Source: Duganella sp. CF402 (lineage in GTDB: Bacteria > Pseudomonadota > Gammaproteobacteria > Burkholderiales > Burkholderiaceae_D). From it: a DNA stretch of 64,000 nt. Numbering within the stretch: the stretch's first letter is position 1; each line of letters begins with the position of its first letter. The notes beneath the pieces were generated by a model, which had not been told where the DNA came from, did no database searches, and was given only the letters and a program-made list of their open reading frames with translations. This document shows, in pieces, positions 25,125-33,563 of the stretch. The DNA is taken from positions 62,001 to 126,000 of the forward strand of contig NZ_FOBG01000004.1 of the NCBI RefSeq assembly GCF_900109645.1. Reading direction: 5' to 3'. The position numbers and the translations under genes were made by a program.

Positions 25125-26246
25125 ATGAAACAAGCCGTCATCAGCGGTACCGGCCTCTACACGCCAGCGCAGTCGATCAGCAACGAAGAGCTGGTCGAGT
25201 GCTTCAATGCCTACGTTGAACAGTTCAACGCCGACAACGCCGCCGCCATTGCGGACGGCACAATGACGGCGCTGGAACCGTCCAGCGTGGCCTTCATCGA
25301 AAAAGCCTCGGGCATCAAATCGCGCTACGTGATGGAAAAAGCCGGCATCCTCGATCCGAAACGCATGGTGTCGCACATCCCTGAGCGCGCCGATGAAGAA
25401 CTGTCGCTGCAAGCCGAGATCTGCGTCGCCGCCGCCCAGCAGGCGATGGACCGCGCCGGCAAAACCGCCGCCGATATCGACATGGTGCTGGTGGCCTGCT
25501 CCAACATGCAGCGCGGCTACCCGGCAATGGCGGTGGAAGTGCAGGACGCGCTGGGCATCAACGGCTACGGCTTCGACATGAACGTGGCCTGCTCCTCGGC
25601 CACCTTCGGCATCCAGCAAGCGGTGGCGGCGGTCCAAAGCGGCCAGGCGCGCGCGGTGCTGGTGCTGAATCCGGAAATCACCTCGGGCCACCTGAACTGG
25701 CGCGACCGCGACAGCCACTTCATCTTCGGCGACGCCTGCACCGCCATCATCGTCGAAGCGGCCGAGACCGCCAAAGGCGCGCACCGCTGGGCCATCCTGG
25801 ACACCAAGCTGAAAACCAGCTTCTCCAACAACATCCGCAACAACTTCGGCTTCCTGAACCGCTTCGACGAAAACGGCGTCGGCCAGGCCGACAAGCTGTT
25901 CCGCCAGCAGGGTCGTAAAGTGTTCAAGGACGTGTGCCCGATGGCCGCCGAAATGATCAAGGACACCGTGACCAACGCCGGCCTGGAAGTGCCGCAGGTG
26001 AAGCGCTTCTGGCTGCACCAGGCCAACCTGAACATGAACCTGCTGATCAGCCGCATGGTGCTGGGCCGCGACGCCGAGCCGGGCGAAGCACCGGTGATCC
26101 TGGACGAATACGCCAACACCTCGTCGGCCGGTTCCGTCATCGCCTTCCACAAACACTCGGACGACATGGCCGCAGGCGAACTGGGCGTGATCTGCTCCTT
26201 CGGCGCCGGCTACTCGATCGGCTGCGTGGTGGTGAAGCGCATCTAA
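25125..26246 (+). CDS. Beta-ketoacyl-ACP synthase III-like (FabH-type)
   Basis: This 373-residue thiolase-fold condensing enzyme has catalytic Cys156 in NVACSSATFG, His298 in WLHQAN and Asn331 in EYANTSSAGS, the FabH Cys-His-Asn triad. FabH starts fatty-acid synthesis by joining an acyl-CoA to malonyl-ACP. At 373 residues it is about 50 longer than the canonical enzyme, with extra sequence near 28-60. It resembles the longer FabH-like proteins of Pseudomonas and relatives that use medium-chain acyl-CoA. It stands alone rather than in a fab cluster, which supports an accessory role. Its stop overlaps the convergent azoR stop by four bases. Confidence 0.87.
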   Translation: MKQAVISGTGLYTPAQSISNEELVECFNAYVEQFNADNAAAIADGTMTALEPSSVAFIEKASGIKSRYVMEKAGILDPKRMVSHIPERADEELSLQAEICVAAAQQAMDRAGKTAADIDMVLVACSNMQRGYPAMAVEVQDALGINGYGFDMNVACSSATFGIQQAVAAVQSGQARAVLVLNPEITSGHLNWRDRDSHFIFGDACTAIIVEAAETAKGAHRWAILDTKLKTSFSNNIRNNFGFLNRFDENGVGQADKLFRQQGRKVFKDVCPMAAEMIKDTVTNAGLEVPQVKRFWLHQANLNMNLLISRMVLGRDAEPGEAPVILDEYANTSSAGSVIAFHKHSDDMAAGELGVICSFGAGYSIGCVVVKRI

Positions 26247-26764
26247 TCGAGGAAGCGCAGGTCCTTCAAGCCTATCGTCGGCAGGATGGCGCGCAGGTAG
26301 GGCTCGAGGAAATCGGGCTGGCGGTCGCGGGCGCCGCCTCGGCTGATGGCGATGTAGACCGGGCGGTCGGCCAGTGTGCCGATCTTGCCCAGCGTCGTGG
26401 CGTTGAAGGTGACGCCGATTCGCACCACGTGATCCAGCCACGCCTTCAGCGACGACGGCACGGTGAAGTTGTGCATCGGCGTGGCGATCACCACGGCATC
26501 CGCCGCTTTCAGTTCTTCGATCAGCAAATCCGACCACGCCAGCGATGAGCGGCCTTGCGCATGGGCGCTGCCGCCCTCTTTGCGCGCCAGCGTGTTGGAG
26601 TACAGGCTGTCCACATGCGGCAGCGGTTCTGCGCACAGGTCGCGCAACACTACCCGCGCATCCGGATGCTGTTCGCGCAGCTGCGCAATCGCCTGTTGCG
26701 ACAGGTGGTAGCTGGCCGATTCCTCTCCGCGCGCACTGGCTGTGATGTGCAATATCTTCTTCAT
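26243..26764 (-). CDS. azoR: FMN-dependent NADH-azoreductase-like flavodoxin-fold protein, short C-terminus
   Basis: This 173-residue protein belongs to the AzoR/NAD(P)H quinone-oxidoreductase family. It opens with the FMN-phosphate loop ITASARGEESASYHLSQ and contains the diagnostic MHNFTVPSSLKAWLDHVVRIGVTF. Such enzymes reduce quinones and azo compounds. The family is usually about 200 residues; this copy stops after GLKDLRFLD and lacks the last helix. It overlaps the convergent FabH-like gene by four bases, so the end may have been lost when the genes came together. The start overlaps the upstream GNAT stop as ATGA. Confidence 0.82.
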   Translation of the reverse strand: MKKILHITASARGEESASYHLSQQAIAQLREQHPDARVVLRDLCAEPLPHVDSLYSNTLARKEGGSAHAQGRSSLAWSDLLIEELKAADAVVIATPMHNFTVPSSLKAWLDHVVRIGVTFNATTLGKIGTLADRPVYIAISRGGARDRQPDFLEPYLRAILPTIGLKDLRFLD

Positions 26765-27180
26765 GCAAGCGTCTTTCCAAAACGAAGTGCGCCGGGCAGC
26801 AGGCCTTCACGGAAGTAGAAGCGCTGCGCCAGCACGTTGGTCAATCCCGTATCCAGCACCAGCCGCGCGCATTGCGCTTCCTGCGCAAACACGGTCAGCT
26901 TAGCCAGCAATAGCGCGCCCCAGCGGCGGCTGCGATGCGCTTCCGCCGCGATCAGGTCGTCCACGTACAGGAAGCGGCCGTACACGGTGTTCTCCTGATA
27001 GCGATAGCCGGCCAACGCCACTACCTCGTCATCATCCCACACCGCGAGGATGCGGTACTGTTGCTCATACTGGCGCATGATCTGCGCCACAAACGCATCT
27101 TCCGATTCCAGGTGCGGACGCAGTTCCTTCATCACCGGGTAGCACGCGCGCAGCTCCTGTTCTGTCTCTACGATCTTCAT
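26761..27180 (-). CDS. GNAT-family N-acetyltransferase
   Basis: This is a 139-residue single-domain GNAT protein. HRSRRWGALLLAKL (about 82-95) fills the place of the acetyl-CoA pyrophosphate-binding RxxGxG/A motif. The preceding strand LYVDDLIAAE and the following RLVLDTGLTNVLAQRFYFREGL are typical of motifs A and B. The acceptor substrate is unknown. It is translationally coupled to azoR (ATGA at 26761-26764) and divergent from a MocR-type regulator 79 bp away, which may control the pair. Confidence 0.85.
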   Translation of the reverse strand: MKIVETEQELRACYPVMKELRPHLESEDAFVAQIMRQYEQQYRILAVWDDDEVVALAGYRYQENTVYGRFLYVDDLIAAEAHRSRRWGALLLAKLTVFAQEAQCARLVLDTGLTNVLAQRFYFREGLLPGALRFGKTLA

Positions 27181-27201
27181 GGCTTATCCTTTCAAAACGC
27201 T

Positions 27202-27217
27202 ATCGTAGGCCGACGAT
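27202..27217. promoter_or_regulatory. Short inverted repeat in the GNAT/MocR intergenic region
   Basis: ATCGT (27202-27206) and ACGAT (27213-27217) form an inverted repeat in the 79-bp divergent region. It is a possible operator for the adjacent MocR-type regulator. Confidence 0.3.
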
Positions 27218-27259
27218 GGCATAATCCCCAGAGCCATGAAATGACATTGGGAGTGGTCC

Positions 27260-28663
27260 ATGAAATTCCTCGACCTGGACACCAGCGCCGCCGCACCGCT
27301 GTACCGCCAGATCTACACCCGCTTCCGCGACGCCATCGCGGAAGGCTTGCTGCAGCCCGGCGACCGTATTCCCGCCGCGCGCGCACTGGCGCTGGAACTG
27401 GGTCTCGCACGCGGCACGGTGGAATCGGCCTACGCGCTGCTGACGGCGGAAGGCTATGTGGAAGCGCGCGGCCAGGCAGGCACGGTAGTGACGCCTGCGC
27501 TGGCCCGCCACGCGCCGGTGGCGCCGACGCCGCGCCCTGCGCCCGCCCACGACAACCTCGGCGACGCCGCCTCCTCCACCAAGCCATTCCAGATGGGCAT
27601 ACCGGCGCTGGACGCCTTTCCGCGCAAGGTGTGGGCGCGGCTGGCGGCACGCGCGGTGCGCGCCACGCAGCCGGAGGACATGATCTACCCGCCGTGGGCC
27701 GGCCTGCCCGAGCTGCGCATCGCGATCGCCGCCTACCTGCAGCTGTCGCGCGGGATCGACTGCACGCCGTCGCAGGTATTCATCACCAATGGCTACCGCA
27801 ACAGCATGGAACTGATGACGCGCGCGCTGCTGCAGCCGGGCGATGGCGTGTGGGTGGAAGATCCTGGATATCCGCCCACCAGCGATTTGCTGCGCGAAAC
27901 AGGCATGCTGCCGGTTCCCGTGTCGGTGGATGGCGAAGGCTTGATGGTGTCGCACGGCGTAGCGACTGCACCGAAAGCGCGCGCCGCCATCGTCACGCCC
28001 GCGCATCAAAGCCCGCTGTGCGTGTCACTATCGCTGCCGCGCCGCCTGGCGCTGCTGGATTGGGCCGCACAGTCGAAGGCATGGATCGTGGAGGACGACT
28101 ACGACGGCGAGTACCGCTACGTCAGCCGCCCGCTGCCCGCGCTGCAAAGCCTGGACCGCGACGGCCGCGTGCTGTACTCCGGCACCTTCAGCAAGGTGCT
28201 GTTCCCGGCGATACGGCTGGCCTACCTGGTGGTGCCGCCTGCGCTGGTGCCGCGCTTCGAGGACATCACCCGCACGCTGGCCGCCAGCGGGCCGACGCTG
28301 ATGCAAAAAATCGTCGCCGACTTCATGAACGAAGGCCACTTCGCCCGCCACATCCAGCGCATGCGCCGCCTGTACGCGGAGCGCCGCGAGATCGCCGCCG
28401 ACGGCCTGTCGTCGGTGCTGGGCAAGCGTATGCAGGTCGACCCGCAGCCGGGCGGCATGCACCTGGTGCTGCGCATGAAGGGCTATCACACCGACCGCGC
28501 GCTGGTGGCGCGCATGCGCGAACACGGCATGTCGGCGCTGGCCCTCTCCGAGCGCGGCGTGCTGCCGCATGGGGCATCGGCACTGCTGCTGGCCTTCACC
28601 AATGTCGACACGCCGGCCAGGGCGCGTGAACTGGGCAAGCGCATACTCAAGATCATGGCCTAG
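27260..28663 (+). CDS. MocR/PdxR-type GntR regulator with aminotransferase domain
   Basis: This 467-residue fusion has an N-terminal GntR winged helix (PLYRQIYTRFRDAIAEGLLQPGDRIPAARALALELG...GTVESAY, about 13-75) and a class I aminotransferase-like domain that binds pyridoxal phosphate. The PLP lysine lies in SGTFSKVLFPAIRLAYLV, and DDYDGEYRY provides the conserved Asp/Tyr. MocR proteins sense PLP or amino-group ligands and often regulate a neighbouring divergent gene. Here the candidates are the GNAT-azoR pair and the downstream AhpD-like gene. GGGAG precedes the ATG. Confidence 0.9.
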   Translation: MKFLDLDTSAAAPLYRQIYTRFRDAIAEGLLQPGDRIPAARALALELGLARGTVESAYALLTAEGYVEARGQAGTVVTPALARHAPVAPTPRPAPAHDNLGDAASSTKPFQMGIPALDAFPRKVWARLAARAVRATQPEDMIYPPWAGLPELRIAIAAYLQLSRGIDCTPSQVFITNGYRNSMELMTRALLQPGDGVWVEDPGYPPTSDLLRETGMLPVPVSVDGEGLMVSHGVATAPKARAAIVTPAHQSPLCVSLSLPRRLALLDWAAQSKAWIVEDDYDGEYRYVSRPLPALQSLDRDGRVLYSGTFSKVLFPAIRLAYLVVPPALVPRFEDITRTLAASGPTLMQKIVADFMNEGHFARHIQRMRRLYAERREIAADGLSSVLGKRMQVDPQPGGMHLVLRMKGYHTDRALVARMREHGMSALALSERGVLPHGASALLLAFTNVDTPARARELGKRILKIMA

Positions 28664-28749
28664 TCCGAATCGCTATTCATGGCTCTTCTTTGCTAGACCA
28701 TAGAAGCGCACAATGATTCCATCGTAACTAACCACTGAAGGAAATCATC

Positions 28750-29196
28750 ATGAGCAAGCGTCTGGAAGTATTCAAATTCGTACCGGAAGCGTACAAAGGC
28801 TTTGGCGCGGTCCACGAGTATGTGAAATCGGCCCTGCCGGCCGAACTGCTGGAACTGGTCTACCTGCGCGTCTCGCTGATCAACGGCTGCGCCTACTGCA
28901 TCGACATGCACACCCGCGACCTGCTGAAGCAAGGTGTCAAATCGGACAAGATTGCGCTGGTGCCGGTATGGGACGAAGCGGCCGCGCTGTTCAGCGAAAA
29001 AGAACAGGCCGCGCTGGCGTGGGCCGAAACCGTCACCCGCGTCGAGCAAACCAAAGTGCCGGATGCGGACTACCAGAAAGCATTGTCCGTGCTGGGCGAG
29101 CAAGGACTGGCCGACGTCACCGTCGCCGTCACCCTGATGAACGCCTACAACCGCTTCGGCGTCAGCATGCGGATGCAACCTGCCGCACTGGCGTGA
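28750..29196 (+). CDS. Carboxymuconolactone decarboxylase/AhpD-like protein
   Basis: This is a 148-residue all-helical CMD-family protein. The redox motif CAYCIDMHTRDL gives the CxxC plus downstream His of AhpD-like alkylhydroperoxidases, so it may reduce peroxides. A GAAGGAA site precedes the ATG. It lies 86 bp downstream of the MocR-type regulator; this pairing of a CMD protein with a MocR regulator is common in Proteobacteria. The natural substrate is unknown. Confidence 0.88.
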   Translation: MSKRLEVFKFVPEAYKGFGAVHEYVKSALPAELLELVYLRVSLINGCAYCIDMHTRDLLKQGVKSDKIALVPVWDEAAALFSEKEQAALAWAETVTRVEQTKVPDADYQKALSVLGEQGLADVTVAVTLMNAYNRFGVSMRMQPAALA

Positions 29197-29249
29197 GTAT
29201 GCTAAGGTGAGGGTTTCCCGTAGATTTTTTGCCAAGGAGCCCCTCACGC

Positions 29250-30977
29250 ATGCCCCACAATATCAGCCTGATTACCACCATCGCCGCCGCACTGGGAGCC
29301 GGTCTCCTGTTCGGTTATCTTGCAACGCGCCTGAAGCTGCCGGCGCTGGTGGGTTATCTCGCTGCGGGCATCATCATCGGCCCGGCCACGCCGGGCTTTG
29401 TCGCGGATACCGCGCTGGCTGGCCAACTGGCCGAAATCGGCGTGATGCTGATGATGTTCGGCGTCGGCCTGCACTTCTCTCTCGATGACCTGTGGGCCGT
29501 GCGCAAAGTGGCGCTGCCCGGCGCGGTGCTGCAAATCGCCGTCGCCACGGCGCTCGGCATGGGGCTTGCCCACTACTGGGGCTGGAGCATCGGCGGCGGT
29601 TTGGTATTCGGCCTCGCGCTGTCGGTGGCCAGCACGGTGGTCCTGCTGCGCGCACTTGAGGAGCGCGGCATACTCGATAGCTTCAACGGCCGCATCGCGG
29701 TCGGCTGGCTGGTGGTGGAAGATTTGGTCACCGTGCTGGTGCTGGTGCTGCTGCCGGCATTGGCAGGCTCGCTCGGCGGCGAAGCGGCCGATGCCCACGG
29801 CGCACATGGCACCGGCGGCGGCGATTTGTGGACCACGCTGGCCATCACGCTCGGCCAGGTCACCGCCTTCATCGTGCTGATGCTGGTGGTCGGCCGCAAA
29901 CTGTTCCCGTGGATCCTGTGGCAAGTGGCTCGCACCAATTCGCGCGAGCTGTTCACGCTGTGCGTGATCGCGGCGGCGGTCGGCATCGCGTATGCGTCAA
30001 CCCACTACTTCGGCGTGTCGTTCGCGCTGGGCTCCTTCTTCGCCGGCATGGTGCTGCGCGAATCGGCGCTGGCGCATCGCGCCGCCGAAGAATCGCTGCC
30101 GCTGCGTGATGCGTTCGCGGTGCTGTTCTTCGTTTCGGTGGGCATGCTGTTCGAGCCGTCCATCCTGATTGAGCAACCGCTTAAGCTGCTGGCGGTAGTC
30201 CTGATTATCGTGGTCGGCAAATCGGTGGCGGCCTTCCTGCTGGTGATTATCCTGCGCTACCCGGCCAAGACCGCGCTGATGGTGTCGGCCAGCCTGGCAC
30301 AGATCGGCGAATTCTCCTTCATCCTCGCCGCCCTCGGCCTGTCACTCAAGCTGATGCCGGTGGAAGGACAAAGCCTGATCCTTGCCGGCGCCATCATCTC
30401 CATCGCCCTCAACCCGGTGGTATTCCGCGTGACCAAACCGCTGGAGCGCTGGCTCAGTAACGACGCCGCGCTGGCCGCCAAATTCGACCGCCCGGCCGAC
30501 CCGCTGGCCGAACTGCCGATGTCGGTCCCGCATGAGCACCTGCGCGGGCAAGTGGTGTTGGTCGGCTACGGCCGCGTGGGCCGCCGCATCGCCGCCGCGT
30601 TGAAAGAGCAAGGCATCGCCTTCGTGGTGGCGGAGCAGAATCGGGAAGTGGTGGACCAGCTGCGCAAGGAAGGCGTGCACGCCGTGGCCGGCAACGCAGG
30701 CGAGCCGGCGGTGCTGATCCAGGCGCACATCGCGCATGCATCGATGCTGGTGATCGCCACGCCGGACACCTTCCATGTGCGCACCATGATCGAAACAGCG
30801 CGCGCGCTCAATCCCAACATCAAAACCGTGGTCCGCACCCACAGCGACGAGGAAGCCGACCTGCTGCGCAACGAGCGCGCCGGCGAAATCTTCATGGGTG
30901 AACAAGAACTCGCCAAAGGGATGACGGCATACGTATTGGATAGCCTCAGCAAATCAAACAAAGGTCACACACACTGA
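29250..30977 (+). CDS. Kef/YbaL-type monovalent cation:proton antiporter
   Basis: This 575-residue CPA2 transporter has about twelve membrane segments in its first 390 residues (starting NISLITTIAAALGAGLLFGYL). It then has a cytosolic TrkA-N/RCK nucleotide-binding domain that begins GQVVLVGYGRVGRRIAAAL. It probably exchanges K+ or Na+ for H+ under NAD(H) control. The ATG at 29250 is preceded by AAGGAG; the earlier in-frame TTG at 29229 would overlap that site. The stop overlaps the next gene's start (TGATG), so the two are coupled. Confidence 0.9.
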   Translation: MPHNISLITTIAAALGAGLLFGYLATRLKLPALVGYLAAGIIIGPATPGFVADTALAGQLAEIGVMLMMFGVGLHFSLDDLWAVRKVALPGAVLQIAVATALGMGLAHYWGWSIGGGLVFGLALSVASTVVLLRALEERGILDSFNGRIAVGWLVVEDLVTVLVLVLLPALAGSLGGEAADAHGAHGTGGGDLWTTLAITLGQVTAFIVLMLVVGRKLFPWILWQVARTNSRELFTLCVIAAAVGIAYASTHYFGVSFALGSFFAGMVLRESALAHRAAEESLPLRDAFAVLFFVSVGMLFEPSILIEQPLKLLAVVLIIVVGKSVAAFLLVIILRYPAKTALMVSASLAQIGEFSFILAALGLSLKLMPVEGQSLILAGAIISIALNPVVFRVTKPLERWLSNDAALAAKFDRPADPLAELPMSVPHEHLRGQVVLVGYGRVGRRIAAALKEQGIAFVVAEQNREVVDQLRKEGVHAVAGNAGEPAVLIQAHIAHASMLVIATPDTFHVRTMIETARALNPNIKTVVRTHSDEEADLLRNERAGEIFMGEQELAKGMTAYVLDSLSKSNKGHTH

Positions 30978-31747
30978 TGATGAAACGCGTCCTTGCGCCT
31001 TGCGCGCTTGCTGTTCTGCTGCACGCAGCACCTGTTCACGCAATCGACAAAACTGCCGAAATCCCGGTACTCATCGCTGAATCGATAGACCCGCGCGGTA
31101 ATCCGCTACCGACGCCGCCCATCATCTCCGCCGTGGTCAACCTGCTGGCGGAGGAAACGGGCCTCAACCTGGTGATCCGCGCCTACCCGTGGCGGCGTGC
31201 GCAAGTGATGGCGGAGCAAGGCGAAGGCTTGCTATACGGCGCCGCCAGCACACCGGAACGGCTGCGCGTGTTCACATTCAGCAAGCCGGTGTACGATGCC
31301 AATCAATGGCTGGTGTCGTCGGCGCAGGCGCCGCTGATCTTCCATCGCTGGGATGACCTGAAAGATAAAGTGATCTCGATTGGTGTCGGCGGCAAGTATG
31401 GCCCGGAATTCGAGGCGCGGCGCGAGAAACTGTTCAAGATCGAGCAGGATGCCGCCTCAACCGAGAACCGCCTGAAGATGCTCACGACCCACCGCGTGGA
31501 TGCGGTGCTGCTCGACAGCTTCCGCAATCCGGCGCAGCTGAGCGCCAGCCTGAATTGCCGCTTCCCCGGCGACCATTGGGTGGTGTCGGAGAAATCGGTC
31601 GGCTTCGAGCCACTGCTGATCGCCGTGCCGAAAAGCGCTCAGCTCAAAAAGCTGCTGCCGACGCTGAACAACGCCATCACGCGCCTGCACATGAACGGCA
31701 ACATGCAAAAAGCCGTCGACAGCGTCGCCAACGTCACCGGCTGCTGA
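30977..31747 (+). CDS. Periplasmic solute-binding protein (family 3-like)
   Basis: This 256-residue exported protein has a signal peptide ending near PVHA (residue 22) and a two-lobed family 3 solute-binding fold. IRAYPWRRAQVMAEQGEGLLYGAASTPERLRVFTFSKPVY and the hinge-like VISIGVGGKYGPEF are typical. No permease or ATPase gene is adjacent, so it may be an orphan binding protein or a sensor. It is coupled to the antiporter gene by a one-base overlap. It is the last GC-rich gene before the AT-rich island. Confidence 0.78.
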   Translation: MMKRVLAPCALAVLLHAAPVHAIDKTAEIPVLIAESIDPRGNPLPTPPIISAVVNLLAEETGLNLVIRAYPWRRAQVMAEQGEGLLYGAASTPERLRVFTFSKPVYDANQWLVSSAQAPLIFHRWDDLKDKVISIGVGGKYGPEFEARREKLFKIEQDAASTENRLKMLTTHRVDAVLLDSFRNPAQLSASLNCRFPGDHWVVSEKSVGFEPLLIAVPKSAQLKKLLPTLNNAITRLHMNGNMQKAVDSVANVTGC

Positions 31748-31825
31748 CCAACGCCTTTCGTCTGGCGTGACAATTCATGAGCTTTACAGAAGAGCAAGCT
31801 GCTATCCTGAAGGTCATCGGCCGAG

Positions 31826-31847
31826 TTCGGCCACAAGCAGCCCTTCA
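31826..31847 (+). repeat. Island repeat R0
   Basis: TTCGGCCACAAGCAGCCC contains the island core CGGCCANWAGC. It ends about 20 bp before the first small gene of the array. Confidence 0.55.
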
Positions 31848-31865
31848 ACTTTCGTCCAAAAGCTT

Positions 31866-32156
31866 ATGCAAGAAAATGTTCAAACTGTGCTGCTCGAAAT
31901 GGCGTCGCTCTTGCGGGCCTATTATGATACGGACTGGGGAAAGGCATATGAAAAGCTCGCCAACTACATCGTAGTTTCTCCTGACGAGACCGCACGCCGG
32001 ATACTGGCCAGTTATGGCGGAATGGGGTCTATCAATGACGTTGTTCTTACGTCGGCTGGACGCCCTCTGATTGAAGAGAACAACAGATTTGATTTGCTAC
32101 GCTCCCAACTCAAGAGGCTATGCTTAAATAGTCTGAATGGACCAAGTATTAGCTAG
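31866..32156 (+). CDS. Small protein resembling DUF6966, first gene of the island
   Basis: This 96-residue protein contains ILASYGGMGSINDVVL (about 48-63) followed by LLRSQLKRLCLN, which resembles the DUF6966 signature GGMGSxND. Its function is unknown; relatives are often scattered among toxin-immunity genes. I placed the start at the ATG after repeat R0, because the longer in-frame reading from 31767 would run straight through that repeat. No clear Shine-Dalgarno is present. A different-frame ORF from 31777 (MSFTEEQAAILKVIG) overlaps the repeat and may be a leftover gene start. Confidence 0.6.
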   Translation: MQENVQTVLLEMASLLRAYYDTDWGKAYEKLANYIVVSPDETARRILASYGGMGSINDVVLTSAGRPLIEENNRFDLLRSQLKRLCLNSLNGPSIS

Positions 32157-32163
32157 GCCGATT

Positions 32164-32183
32164 CCGGCCAGTAGCTGCCGGTC
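32164..32183 (+). repeat. Island repeat R1
   Basis: CCGGCCAGTAGCTGCCGGTC lies 8 bp after the stop of the DUF6966-like gene and 48 bp before the next start. Confidence 0.7.
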
Positions 32184-32230
32184 GCTCAAGACAACCCAAG
32201 TGCCACGCATTGCAATCAAGAATTAGTCGA

Positions 32231-32599
32231 ATGGATTTTATGGGCAACACTACAGAGAATCGAGCACTTACCTCAGAAGAGCTGCACTTGGCCCGCTGGA
32301 TGCTTGAGCACGGTACAGAGGAAGCTTCAGCGTTTCTGGCGCAGCTTGACCGTGCGGAAGTCACTTCGTGGAAATGTCCATGTGGCTGTGCGAGCATCAA
32401 TTTTCAAATACGAGGGCAATCTTTACCTCCGCCAGGCGTTAATATTTTAGGAGATTATGTCGTTAGTGAAGGCGATGATGTAAGTGGCGTATTTATATTT
32501 GAGAGCGATGGCCTGCTGAGCGGAATAGAGTTTTACAGCCTAGGCGGCGATGCGCTTCAGACTTTGCCAAAGGCTGAAGAACTACGTCCGTTTGGATGA
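32231..32599 (+). CDS. Uncharacterised small protein with CPCGC motif
   Basis: This 122-residue protein begins MDFMGNTTENRALTSEELHLARWMLEHG. KCPCGCASINFQI (about 47-59) has three closely spaced Cys that could bind metal. The rest is predicted alpha/beta, ending in LQTLPKAEELRPFG. I know similar conserved hypotheticals that open LT-EE--L-RWLLEHG and carry the same CxCGC block, often in mixed small-gene arrays, but no function is established. An ATG at 32240 is an alternative start. It lies between repeats R1 and R2. Confidence 0.65.
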   Translation: MDFMGNTTENRALTSEELHLARWMLEHGTEEASAFLAQLDRAEVTSWKCPCGCASINFQIRGQSLPPPGVNILGDYVVSEGDDVSGVFIFESDGLLSGIEFYSLGGDALQTLPKAEELRPFG

Positions 32600-32607
32600 T
32601 TCTGTTA

Positions 32608-32626
32608 TCGGCCATTAGCCGACATT
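32608..32626 (+). repeat. Island repeat R2
   Basis: TCGGCCATTAGCCGACATT lies 8 bp after the preceding stop and 40 bp before the next start. Confidence 0.7.
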
Positions 32627-32666
32627 GATTTTGATAAGAACCGATACTTTTAAGGTGATGTTCACG

Positions 32667-33119
32667 ATGGAAACTTCCGCAACGACTCCTACGGTAGCGG
32701 GCACAGATTCTCAGGGTGGCGATGCTCGCGTTTCCGTATATTCTGCGGGAGGACTGGGATGGGGAGGTTTTTTCGGTGGCCCGCTAGCTATGGCATATCT
32801 GATTTATCGTGATCTGACTTTGCTTGGCCGAGCTGACCTTTTCTCAAAGGTTGCAATGTGGTTTGTCCCGTTCATTGCTTTTTGGCTATATTGTCTATTT
32901 AGCTTTCCTCCAGATCTAATCTCGCAGTGGACTCTTTACCTGCCGCAAACCATTCTTTGGTGGATCGTTGCGCGTCATCTCCTTGTAGAAGTTCAGCGCA
33001 CGCACTCGGTCAGTGGTGGCTTGTTTAACTCCAAGTGGAAAGCTATTCGTTTTGGCTTCCTAGTATTCCTGATTCTAAAGCTTACCTTTTCCGTCGCCGG
33101 AGAGCTGAAAGCGCTATGA
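32667..33119 (+). CDS. Small membrane protein of the island
   Basis: This is a 150-residue protein with about four membrane segments: GWGGFFGGPLAMAYLIY, AMWFVPFIAFWLYCLF, YLPQTILWWIVARHLL and FGFLVFLILKLTFSVAG. The N-terminus is a short Thr/Ser-rich cytosolic tail. AAGGTG lies nine bases before the ATG at 32667; an in-frame ATG at 32658 is less well placed. I do not recognise the family. Membrane immunity proteins exist for pore-forming toxins, so that is one possible role, but nothing in the sequence proves it. Confidence 0.6.
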   Translation: METSATTPTVAGTDSQGGDARVSVYSAGGLGWGGFFGGPLAMAYLIYRDLTLLGRADLFSKVAMWFVPFIAFWLYCLFSFPPDLISQWTLYLPQTILWWIVARHLLVEVQRTHSVSGGLFNSKWKAIRFGFLVFLILKLTFSVAGELKAL

Positions 33120-33136
33120 TCGAAAGTAGTTCTGAA

Positions 33137-33159
33137 AACGGCCAATAGCTGCCGCTGAG
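33137..33159 (+). repeat. Island repeat R3
   Basis: AACGGCCAATAGCTGCCGC with a short tail lies 17 bp after the preceding stop and 30 bp before the next start. Confidence 0.7.
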
Positions 33160-33189
33160 TTGTCATTGGAGTTGTTTAAAGGAGGGGGC

Positions 33190-33459
33190 GTGAGTAATTC
33201 AAAAGTATACGCTGTAGTCCTATTCGAGGCTGCTGCCGAAGAGCTTGGAAGTCTCGTTGCGCTATGGCTCAAGCGCAATGATATGGGGAGCTATCTTTAC
33301 GCGAAAAAGATAGACCCCAATGGGCCGTATTTTCATATGGTTCTCGAAAACACGACCCCAGATGGTACTGCTCTTGAGATGGAGTTCCAAATTCCTCACG
33401 GATTCATTAAAGCAATTTTCCATGCGGCTGATAGAAAATCTCTCGGGTTTTTACCGTAA
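33190..33459 (+). CDS. Uncharacterised small soluble protein of the island
   Basis: This 89-residue protein starts at a GTG directly behind a strong AAAGGAGG site, which decides the start over an upstream in-frame TTG. The sequence (SNSKVYAVVLFEAAAEELG...GPYFHMVLENTTPDGTALEMEFQIPHGFIKAIFHAAD) looks like a compact alpha/beta domain with no signal peptide. I do not recognise it. Its size and place between repeats R3 and R4 suit an immunity-type protein. Confidence 0.6.
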   Translation: MSNSKVYAVVLFEAAAEELGSLVALWLKRNDMGSYLYAKKIDPNGPYFHMVLENTTPDGTALEMEFQIPHGFIKAIFHAADRKSLGFLP

Positions 33460-33491
33460 ATTCCTCTCTATACCATTGTAGTTCTGGGCTG

Positions 33492-33518
33492 ATATCGGCC
33501 AGAAGCGGACCGCCACGG
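33492..33518 (+). repeat. Island repeat R4
   Basis: TATCGGCCAGAAGCGGACC and flank lie 32 bp after the preceding stop and 45 bp before the Imm63-like gene. Confidence 0.7.
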
Positions 33519-33563
33519 AAGTAGCACGTACCGGCCGGGACCGAAAAACTTACATAAGGCATC

